Origin: Bradyrhizobium sp. | GTDB lineage: Bacteria > Pseudomonadota > Alphaproteobacteria > Rhizobiales > Xanthobacteraceae | Direction: 5' to 3' | Length of the DNA: 7,964 nucleotides | Assembly: GCA_025960445.1 (NCBI GenBank) | Contig: JAICIT010000092.1 | Coordinates: forward strand, 1 to 7,964 | In this document: positions 1 through 6,197 of the stretch, piece after piece | How positions within the stretch are numbered: position 1 is the stretch's first letter | Layout of the letters: every line of letters starts with the position of its first letter | Notes under the pieces: generated by a model | Database searches by the model: none | The model's input: the letters and a program-made list of their open reading frames with translations, nothing else | What the model was told of the DNA's origin: nothing | Position numbers and translations under genes: made by a program

Positions 1-1098
1 ATCAGGGTTAGTGAAGCTTTTACTTCAAAGCATCTGGCGCATCGAGCCCCGCGACGACGCTCGACGTACATTGCCCAGGCAGTCAGCTACCTCATATCGG
101 CTGCAATTCTGGCCCTCTATTCTTATGCCGGAACCATCTCTCTTGCCGTTTCGATTGTCTATCTCTTCTGCGGAATCGCATCGACCGCGACCGGCCTATA
201 TCTGTCCGAGATCAATTTCAATGATCGGTTCAAAGATCACTATCTGAGCGTCCCGCAATCTATCGTAAGCATGACCATTCAGTTGGTCGCCATCTATTTG
301 GCTCCCGAGGTCGGGTTCTATTTCATTTTTATTCTGTTCATCGTTTTGAGCTTCGGCGCATTGCTGATGAACGCGCGTGAAACAGCAATTGTTTGGACGT
401 ATTCGACAATTGGTCTCACCGTTTTGTTGCTGATGACTGACAAGCCCATAGCTATGCCGATGACGACGTGGGCGGAGCGCGCACTTTTGCTGGCCTGTGC
501 GGTCACCGCACTCGGCCGTTGTGCATCGACCGGTTTATATGGCAGCTCAATGCGTGAAGCGCTGTTCAAGCGCGGCAACGAACTTAAAAAAGCGCACGCC
601 CGGATTGAAGAACTGGCTCAGATTGATGAATTGACCGGCTTGCTAAACCGACGCTACATCATGAGAAGTTTGAATGAGGAAATGGCCCGCGCCCAACGCG
701 TGGGTGTCGCGTGTTCTGTTGCCATAATCGATTTGGATTTTTTCAAACGGATCAACGACCATTTTGGTCATCCAGTTGGCGACGAGGTACTACGTACCTT
801 CGCCATCACGCTAGCGGCGAATATACGAGCTATCGACAGGTTGGGACGCTACGGCGGGGAAGAATTTCTTTTGATCCTGCCTGACACTGCGAAAGATGAA
901 GCGTTGCGGACACTCGACCGGCTGCGCTCGATAGTTTCGGATGTGGATTGGACCACAATTCCAGGAATGAATGTGACCATGTCGGCTGGCATTTCCGAAG
1001 TTCGACAGGAAGACTCGGCCGAAGACATCTTGGGGCGAGCAGACGTTGCGCTGTACCGTGCGAAAGACGCTGGGCGCAATAAGGTCATTGCAGCGTAG
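1..1098 (+). CDS. Membrane-bound diguanylate cyclase (six-TM sensor + GGDEF), 5' end cut by window edge
   Basis: Makes cyclic di-GMP from two GTP at the inner membrane. The frame is open from base 1 to the TAG at 1096-1098 and has no ATG, GTG or TTG before 271, so the true start lies left of the window. Translation from base 1 gives about six hydrophobic helices (in-window residues ~23-42, 45-68, 87-103, 107-124, 129-147, 157-178); starting at the ATG at 271 would delete the first two. A short helical linker leads into a GGDEF domain from ~205. It has the DELTGLLNRR opening (D209), an intact RAID inhibitory site (276-279) five residues before the GGEEF active loop (285-289), and the usual ending with ADVALYRAKDAGRN. 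The cyclase should be active and feedback-inhibited by its product. The membrane part resembles no named sensor I can assign, so the signal is unknown. A phosphodiesterase gene follows on the same strand. Confidence 0.93.
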   Translation: MRVSEAFTSKHLAHRAPRRRSTYIAQAVSYLISAAILALYSYAGTISLAVSIVYLFCGIASTATGLYLSEINFNDRFKDHYLSVPQSIVSMTIQLVAIYLAPEVGFYFIFILFIVLSFGALLMNARETAIVWTYSTIGLTVLLLMTDKPIAMPMTTWAERALLLACAVTALGRCASTGLYGSSMREALFKRGNELKKAHARIEELAQIDELTGLLNRRYIMRSLNEEMARAQRVGVACSVAIIDLDFFKRINDHFGHPVGDEVLRTFAITLAANIRAIDRLGRYGGEEFLLILPDTAKDEALRTLDRLRSIVSDVDWTTIPGMNVTMSAGISEVRQEDSAEDILGRADVALYRAKDAGRNKVIAA

Positions 1099-1253
1099 CG
1101 ACGCCAAACCGTACGGCACTAAGACGCCCGCCATGCGCGCCATGTGACGCTAAAGACGCTGCGAAGGATTTCGGCGGATGTGCTGAGCAGGTCCAAGGCA
1201 TCGATCGGTCCGAAAACACTGCGTCAATAACTAGTTAGCCTAGGTCAGGCCGC

Positions 1254-1268
1254 TTAACACCCTCTTAA
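1254..1268 (+). promoter_or_regulatory. CtrA-type binding site (TTAA-N7-TTAA), with overlapping promoter
   Basis: TTAA at 1254-1257 and TTAA at 1265-1268 are separated by exactly seven bases, which is the full CtrA recognition motif known from Caulobacter and other alphaproteobacteria. The site ends 36 bases before the ATG of the REC-EAL gene. A GCTA at 1278-1281, with C at 1285, resembles the -10 element GCTANAWC of alphaproteobacterial housekeeping promoters. A -35 element at the known 10-14 base spacing would fall on the downstream half of the box, the usual layout of CtrA-activated promoters. The start of transcription would then be near 1290, with a very short leader. Binding itself is inferred. 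Confidence 0.6.
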
Positions 1269-1292
1269 TGCCGGAATGCTAGTCCTTCAACC

Positions 1293-1297
1293 AAGGA
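1293..1297 (+). promoter_or_regulatory. Ribosome binding site of the REC-EAL gene
   Basis: AAGGA lies seven bases before the ATG at 1305, a good Shine-Dalgarno match at good spacing. It fixes the start of the REC-EAL gene. Confidence 0.75.
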
Positions 1298-1304
1298 TTG
1301 ACGC

Positions 1305-2540
1305 ATGCTCAGTTCGGAAAACAGGGGCTCTCGGCGGCCGCTAGCCTTCGTCCTGGACGACGAAGTTGCCGTGGCAACGATGATTTGCAAACAACTTGCC
1401 ATGCTCGGGATGGAGGCCTGGCAATACACGGACCCGGCTAAATTTCTGACCTCACTGCGAGTCTCCCGGCCGAAACTGGTGGTGGTCGATCTGGCGCTCG
1501 GCAGATCGGATGCCGTTGAGGTAATCCAAAAACTGGATCGGCTCAAATTTCAGGGGCGAGTGCTTCTCGTCAGCGGTCGCGATGAACGTACCCTGAGCGA
1601 AATTGAAAAGATCGGCCGCTCCCGAGGGCTGCACATGCTGCCTTCGCTTCAGAAACCGTTCCGGACGGCCGACCTAAAGAATAGGTGCGAGCAACCCGCC
1701 GAGGCGAACCCGACCGGTTCCAAGCCAACTTCGCAGCCGCGCGCCAAGGCATCGATCGATCTTGCGGAGGCTATTGAAAAAGGCTGGCTGCAAGTCTGGT
1801 ATCAGGCAAAGATCAATCTTAGGTCGTTGATGGTAAGCGGCGCGGAGGCATTGATCCGAGCAAATCACCCGGTTCATGGGGTGGTGGCACCTGCAGATCT
1901 GTTGCCCCCGGCGGGCGACCCACTTTACCAACCTCTATCCTCTTTCGTTCTTCGTAGCACGATGGAAGACTGGCCTCTATTTGCAGAGCGCGGGTACCCA
2001 CTGAAGCTAGCGATCAACGTTCCAGCCTCGGTGCTCAGCGCATCCGGGTTTGTCGATGAGGTCCGCCGGGCGATCCCTCACCATCAAAGCTTTCCCGGCC
2101 TGCTGATCGAAATCACAGAAGATGAAATAATCGCGGATCCGACAGGGATCGGCGAGATCATGACACAACTGCGCCTCCATAACACAACCATTTCCATCGA
2201 CGATTTTGGTACGGCACATTCGTCACTGTCGCGCGTGAAAGATTTGCCGTTTAGCGAAATCAAGCTCGATCGCAGTTTTGTAGCCGGCTGTGCTTCGGAT
2301 CGTCTCAAACGCGGTCTTTGCCAGACAGTCGCGGATCTGGCGCACCGCTTCGACGCCTCGGCGTGCGCTGAGGGCATTGAGACAATCGACGATTTAAGGT
2401 GTCTTGTTGATCTTGGGTTCGACAGTGGCCAAGGCTTTTTATTTGCAAAACCGATGGCTCGGCAAGATTTTTTCAATTCGCTTTTGTCTCAAAAATTCGA
2501 GCCTTTGCCTGCAATCCAGCCGAGACGTGCGAAAGGCTGA
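1305..2540 (+). CDS. REC-EAL response regulator, predicted c-di-GMP phosphodiesterase
   Basis: A cytoplasmic 411-residue protein that should hydrolyse c-di-GMP to pGpG when its receiver is phosphorylated. The receiver covers ~12-128: acidic pair D18/D19, phospho-acceptor D62 in VVVDL, S90 in the switch position and K117 in the QKPF motif. A Pro/Ser-rich linker (~130-148) leads to the EAL domain (~150-398). All residues known to matter for metal binding and catalysis are visible: E181 (EAL), N238, E269, E272, D299/D300 (DDFG), K320, E356 and Q376. Two parts drift from the family norm: the usual FIPxAE segment after the EAL motif reads LLPPAGDP (199-206), and loop 6 reads DDFGTAHSS instead of DDFGTGYSS. 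There are no membrane segments. The gene sits between a diguanylate cyclase and a hybrid kinase, either of which could be a partner, and behind a CtrA-type promoter. Domain call is firm; activity and partner are inferred. Confidence 0.93.
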   Translation: MLSSENRGSRRPLAFVLDDEVAVATMICKQLAMLGMEAWQYTDPAKFLTSLRVSRPKLVVVDLALGRSDAVEVIQKLDRLKFQGRVLLVSGRDERTLSEIEKIGRSRGLHMLPSLQKPFRTADLKNRCEQPAEANPTGSKPTSQPRAKASIDLAEAIEKGWLQVWYQAKINLRSLMVSGAEALIRANHPVHGVVAPADLLPPAGDPLYQPLSSFVLRSTMEDWPLFAERGYPLKLAINVPASVLSASGFVDEVRRAIPHHQSFPGLLIEITEDEIIADPTGIGEIMTQLRLHNTTISIDDFGTAHSSLSRVKDLPFSEIKLDRSFVAGCASDRLKRGLCQTVADLAHRFDASACAEGIETIDDLRCLVDLGFDSGQGFLFAKPMARQDFFNSLLSQKFEPLPAIQPRRAKG

Positions 2541-2688
2541 GTCGTCCGGCTTAGCGAACCGCAGAGTTATTTGGCTGCCCGGAGCATATCGCCTTTGATG
2601 CGACTCGCGAGGTGCCGCCGTTATCGCAAACAGAAATAGTTTCGAATCACCTGCCCGTTATCACAGCCGGTAATCGATGAGATAATAA

Positions 2689-4968
2689 ATGAGCCTTGCT
2701 GCTGCACTGATCTACTGGGTTATCATTTTGATTTGGCTTGCGGTGCTTACCACGGTGGCCGTGGCCTTCTTGCGCAATCCGCGGACGTTTGGGGCCGTGC
2801 GCTTGTTGTTGTCGGTGATCGTGATCGACACGGTTCGGAACATCATTGAGAATTTGTATTTTGGCTTGTACTTCGGAGGTCAGTACGGAATTTTTCCGCC
2901 CGCCATCGTCGGGGTGTTAGGTAATCCCACCTACCTCATTCTTCCGAAGGTGATGAACGTGGTGGCAGCTTCTGCCGTGTTCGGGCTGCTCGTACTTCGA
3001 TGGCTTCCTCAGGCCTCGAAAGAACGCGCCGATGTAGATGCGGATGTGCATGAAAAGACAGAAGCTTTACACCGAGAGGCAGAAGAGCGGCGGCGTCTGT
3101 TCGAGACCTCGCTGGATCTGATTCTTGTTACGGATCGAAAGGGCATCCTTAGACGGGTAAGTCCAAGCTCATTGGCAATCCTCGGTTATGAGCCCGATGA
3201 AATGACCGGACGCAGCGGCGCGGAATTTATCTACGCGGACGATCTGGAAGCCACCCGAAGCGAAATGCGCCTCGCCCGGAAGGGTCGGCAGACGCGTAAC
3301 TTCGACACAAGATACGTTCACAAGAATGGGCGAATAGTGCCCTTGGCCTGGTCGGGCGTTTGGTCGGAGCCGGAGCAAAAGCATTTCTTCTTTGGCCGAG
3401 ACATGACCGAAAGAAACGCTGCCGACAAGAAACTGGAAAGAACCCGCGCTTTCTTTAATTCGATCGTAGAGAGCCTACCTGCGATGCTGTTGGTGAAGAC
3501 GGCCGCCGATGGGAAAATTGTTCTCGTCAATAGCGCCGGCGAAGAGCTGCTTGGGTATGACCGCAGCGAAATCATAGGCAAGACTGCGACCGAGTTACTG
3601 CCGCTGGAGGAAGCGCAATTCATTGTGCGTCAGGACGCGCAGGCGCTGGCGTCGGGTAGGGCCGTCGAAGATGAATTTACTTTGACGAGCCGAAAACTGG
3701 GAATTCGCCGCTTGCGCATAAAGAGATTTCCGCTTCTTAACGAACAGGAAACCGAAAAATATGTCGTTGCGTTTGCAGAGGATGTGACAGTTCAGCGCCA
3801 AACTGAAGAGCAGCTGTTTCACGCCCAGAAGATGGAGGCTATCGGCCATTTGACAGGTGGCCTGGCGCACGATTTCAACAATCTACTTGCGGTCATAATT
3901 GGCAATTTGGATGTGATGGCGGAATCGGTCGCCTCCACTCCTGAACAGGCGGAGCTGAGCGCGGCGGCCTTAGAAGCTGCTCTAAGCGGTGCCGAGCTTA
4001 CACGGCGCTTGCTTGCCTTTGCCCGACGTCAACCTTTGCAACCTGAAGAAGTCGATGCGAATGCGTTGGTGAGCGGAATCACCAAGCTGCTCGCTCGCAC
4101 CCTTGGAGAGGACATCAAAATCACGCTCGATCTGGATGCCGGTACAAGGCCGGTCTTCGTCGATCGCGTGCAGTTGGAAACTGCCATCACCAACCTGGCA
4201 AACAATGCCAGGGACGCAATGCCGGCGGGTGGGCAGTTGATCATAGCGACCCGCAACGGACATCTGGACCGAGACTACGTCGAGAAACACTCCGAAGTTG
4301 CTTCGGGGGACTACGTCATAATCGAGGTCACAGATACGGGCGAAGGGATGGCACCCGAAATCGTTTCGCGGATCTTTGAGCCATTCTACACAACGAAAAG
4401 CGTCGGAAGGGGAACAGGCCTCGGCCTGAGTATGGTGTTCGGATTCGTTAAGCAGTCCAAAGGCCACATCAATGTGTACAGCGAGCCTGCACGCGGAACT
4501 ACGTTCCGCCTGTATTTGCCGCCCGCTCAATCGAGCTCATTCTCCGCACATATCCAATCACCCTCGCTACAGCCACAATATACCAACGAAGAAACTGTCC
4601 TCGTGGTCGAGGACAATTCCAGTCTGCGGGCCGTGGTGCTCAGGCAGCTAGAAGGGGTTGGCCTGCGGGTGCTTGAAGCGGGAAATGCTCAGCAAGCCCT
4701 CGACATATTGAAGGCCGTACCCGGCATCGATTTGGTTTTCACAGACATCGTGCTGGCGGGAGACATGGATGGCTACGCCTTGGCTCGTGCAATCAGGAAG
4801 AGCCATCCGAAAGTAAAGATTATAATGACCTCTGGCTTTCCAGGTATCCGGTTCAACGAATCGGAACTCGCCAAAAGCCTGCCCCTTCTGAGCAAGCCCT
4901 ACCGCAAGCAGGACCTCATCCGATTGGTGCGGGATGTGTTGGACGAACGTCAAATGTGTGCGAGTTGA
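2689..4968 (+). CDS. Membrane hybrid histidine kinase (3 TM, PAS-PAS, HisKA, HATPase, REC), CckA-like layout
   Basis: A 759-residue inner-membrane phosphorelay kinase. N-terminal helices lie at ~5-27, ~36-60 and ~86-106; the second contains D47, R50 and E54. A charged coiled-coil linker (~108-136) leads to PAS1 (~135-247) and PAS2 (~252-372). The DHp domain has the H-box HDFNNLL with phospho-acceptor H394. The ATPase shows the N-box NNARDAM (N505/N506), G1 DTGEG (549-553) and G2 GRGTGLG (573-579). The C-terminal receiver (~632-755) has E641/D642, phospho-acceptor D686 and K736. All kinase and receiver residues are intact. An in-frame TAA at 2686-2688 abuts the ATG at 2689, so there is no upstream in-frame start; the ribosome site is only TGAGA (2678-2682). 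The layout and HDFNN box match CckA, the kinase that feeds CtrA, but many rhizobial paralogues share it, so this is not called CckA. The natural outlet would be a histidine phosphotransferase or the adjacent REC-EAL protein; neither link is proven. Confidence 0.94.
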   Translation: MSLAAALIYWVIILIWLAVLTTVAVAFLRNPRTFGAVRLLLSVIVIDTVRNIIENLYFGLYFGGQYGIFPPAIVGVLGNPTYLILPKVMNVVAASAVFGLLVLRWLPQASKERADVDADVHEKTEALHREAEERRRLFETSLDLILVTDRKGILRRVSPSSLAILGYEPDEMTGRSGAEFIYADDLEATRSEMRLARKGRQTRNFDTRYVHKNGRIVPLAWSGVWSEPEQKHFFFGRDMTERNAADKKLERTRAFFNSIVESLPAMLLVKTAADGKIVLVNSAGEELLGYDRSEIIGKTATELLPLEEAQFIVRQDAQALASGRAVEDEFTLTSRKLGIRRLRIKRFPLLNEQETEKYVVAFAEDVTVQRQTEEQLFHAQKMEAIGHLTGGLAHDFNNLLAVIIGNLDVMAESVASTPEQAELSAAALEAALSGAELTRRLLAFARRQPLQPEEVDANALVSGITKLLARTLGEDIKITLDLDAGTRPVFVDRVQLETAITNLANNARDAMPAGGQLIIATRNGHLDRDYVEKHSEVASGDYVIIEVTDTGEGMAPEIVSRIFEPFYTTKSVGRGTGLGLSMVFGFVKQSKGHINVYSEPARGTTFRLYLPPAQSSSFSAHIQSPSLQPQYTNEETVLVVEDNSSLRAVVLRQLEGVGLRVLEAGNAQQALDILKAVPGIDLVFTDIVLAGDMDGYALARAIRKSHPKVKIIMTSGFPGIRFNESELAKSLPLLSKPYRKQDLIRLVRDVLDERQMCAS

Positions 4969-5247
4969 AACGAGCTTGGGATGGATGACTTAAAGTCAGC
5001 GTCGTGTGTCACTTCGAGCACACATCCCTGTTCGGGCAACAACGGAGCGTTGCTGATGCGCTTCCAGGCTCTCCCGTGCAAGGAAATGGGCCACGCGCCG
5101 GAAGAGCATTGCGCTCGAACTGGCAAGAGCGTTTAAGCGCCTGGCCTCATCTTCCACCACAGTGGGTGACAACACGGTTTCGGGCCCGCGCTTCGCGTGC
5201 GACGGGGCGGAGCCATGTTTACCAAGGAGCAACAGTCCGAATGCGCT
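4969..5247. other. Convergent intergenic region with no convincing gene
   Basis: This stretch lies between the ends of the hybrid kinase gene (+) and the IclR gene (-). Open frames exist on both strands, but none has a recognisable product or a good ribosome site. A small inverted repeat, TGTGT at 5005-5009 with ACACA at 5020-5024, has a 10-base loop and no T-tract, so I do not call a terminator. A shared bidirectional terminator would be expected here but is not visible. Confidence 0.6.
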
Positions 5248-6075
5248 TCAGCGGCGAGCGCGATTGCGGAGAGAGCCCACGATTTCAACCGCGGCGGACT
5301 GCAATTCGGGCAGGTAGCGATCGGCGAACACCTCAATGGTGTGCGCGGGCTTCAGCCAAAGCATGTTGATCGATCCGATCACGCGAGCTCCATCACGCAG
5401 CGGGACCGCGATGGAGAGTAACCCATCAGCGTGTGGCAATCCTCCGTAGTATCCGCCGACGTGGGTTGGATCTCGCGTGCCATATCCACGTGCGTGCGTC
5501 TCCTGGAGAATCGCATCCAGTCGCTTGGGATCCCGCGCCAGGCGGTCTTCGGGTTTAGATGAGCCGCGCAAGAGCTCGACGATCTGCTGACGTTCTTTGA
5601 CGGGACAAAATGCCAGATAGGCCCGCCCCACCCCAGACAATAGCCAATTTACGGGCAAACCGACGCGCTCCTGCATCATTATAAAGGGAGTTCGCGTGCG
5701 GGTGGTTTCACGTATCTCCATGTGGTCGCCGGCCGGCACCATCAAATCCGATGGCCAGGAGACACGCCGGCAAAGCCTTTCCATAACGGGAGCCGCTGCT
5801 TCGGCAATGCGATCCCGATGGTCGCGTCTGGTAGGCGAATGAGTGAGGTTCGATCCAATTCGATATCGTCCATCAGCAAGCCGCCGTGTGGCCACCCCAG
5901 ATTGCTGGAGTGTATGGAGAATGCGCAGCAGGGTTGGCTTGGAAATTCGGGTGAGGTTGTAAATCTCATGTAGCGACGAATCGGGCTGCATCTGCAGAGC
6001 CTGCAGAACGCGCAGACCTCGCTCGAGACTAGCGATCGTTTTCGCTGACGACATACTCCACACCCCAGGGTGCAT
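5248..6075 (-). CDS. IclR-family transcriptional regulator (MhpR-like effector domain)
   Basis: A 275-residue DNA-binding protein that senses a small metabolite. The winged helix-turn-helix covers ~14-76: a SLERGLRVL opening helix, recognition helix ISKPTLLRILHTL (44-56) and wing at 62-73. The IclR effector domain follows (~88-270). Its MEIRETTR segment, GRAYLAFCP motif and LSIAVPLRDG strand resemble MhpR-type regulators of aromatic-acid catabolism, which is recognition from memory and not a search result. Length is normal for the family. Two starts are possible: the ATG at 6075, used here, with only a GAG four bases upstream, or the ATG at 6054 (residue 8), which gives a protein starting MSSAKT. 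The longer start overlaps a 15-bp palindrome that may be the operator, which slightly favours the shorter one. The gene is divergent from a Bug/TctC receptor gene, the classic arrangement for a local IclR regulator that also controls itself. Confidence 0.92.
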   Translation of the reverse strand: MHPGVWSMSSAKTIASLERGLRVLQALQMQPDSSLHEIYNLTRISKPTLLRILHTLQQSGVATRRLADGRYRIGSNLTHSPTRRDHRDRIAEAAAPVMERLCRRVSWPSDLMVPAGDHMEIRETTRTRTPFIMMQERVGLPVNWLLSGVGRAYLAFCPVKERQQIVELLRGSSKPEDRLARDPKRLDAILQETHARGYGTRDPTHVGGYYGGLPHADGLLSIAVPLRDGARVIGSINMLWLKPAHTIEVFADRYLPELQSAAVEIVGSLRNRARR

Positions 6076-6108
6076 TCCGCTCAGCGGAACGTAGCATTCC
6101 GCTGAATG
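6072..6108. promoter_or_regulatory. Probable IclR operator: 15-bp palindrome plus 10-bp direct repeat
   Basis: TTCCGCTCAGCGGAA at 6075-6089 is a perfect inverted repeat (7+1+7). The sequence GCATTCCGCT occurs at 6072-6081 and again at 6094-6103, exactly 22 bases (two helical turns) later. The second copy also begins a weaker inverted repeat, CATTC (6095-6099) with GAATG (6104-6108). Palindromes with TTCCG/CGGAA arms are common for IclR-family proteins. The position between the divergent IclR and receptor genes supports an operator; binding is inferred. Confidence 0.55.
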
Positions 6109-6178
6109 GAAAGCACGTGGATTTCCGTGGCGTGGAGATCGGAATGGGTAGACCGTCCTGTCATTGGGTTACATCTCA

Positions 6179-6192
6179 AATTCCAAGGAATT
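6179..6192 (+). promoter_or_regulatory. Palindrome containing the receptor gene's ribosome binding site
   Basis: AATTCC-AA-GGAATT is a perfect inverted repeat. It extends outward with CTCA at 6175-6178 and TGAG at 6192-6195 if one A is bulged. The Shine-Dalgarno AAGGA (6185-6189), eight bases before the ATG at 6198, is inside it. It could be a second operator half-site pair, since its GGAAT/ATTCC arms echo the upstream repeats, or a weak RNA hairpin that hides the ribosome site. Confidence 0.4.
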
Positions 6193-6197
6193 GAGCC

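Noticed and set aside
11..247. Small + strand open frame inside the cyclase region
   Set aside because: It overlaps the continuous frame that encodes the cyclase's first two membrane helices; its own product is low-complexity and unlike any protein I know.
1305..2540. Degenerate, non-catalytic EAL protein
   Set aside because: Despite altered accessory loops, every known metal-binding and catalytic residue is present, so an inactive c-di-GMP receptor is not the best call.
2618..2662. Direct repeat CCGTTATC at 2618-2625 and 2655-2662 upstream of the hybrid kinase
   Set aside because: Eight bases at a 37-base offset with no symmetry or family match is too weak to call a regulatory site.
5005..5024. 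Possible terminator hairpin after the kinase gene
   Set aside because: The stem is five A/T-G/C mixed pairs with a 10-base loop and no T-tract.
5004..5369. 121-codon + strand open frame between the kinase and IclR genes
   Set aside because: It starts with GTG, has no good ribosome site, overlaps the end of the IclR gene on the other strand, and its Arg/Ser-rich product looks like an out-of-frame translation.
6061..6072. Inverted repeat CACCC-CA-GGGTG just inside the longer IclR start
   Set aside because: The arms are only five bases and can arise by chance; it is not supported by a second copy.
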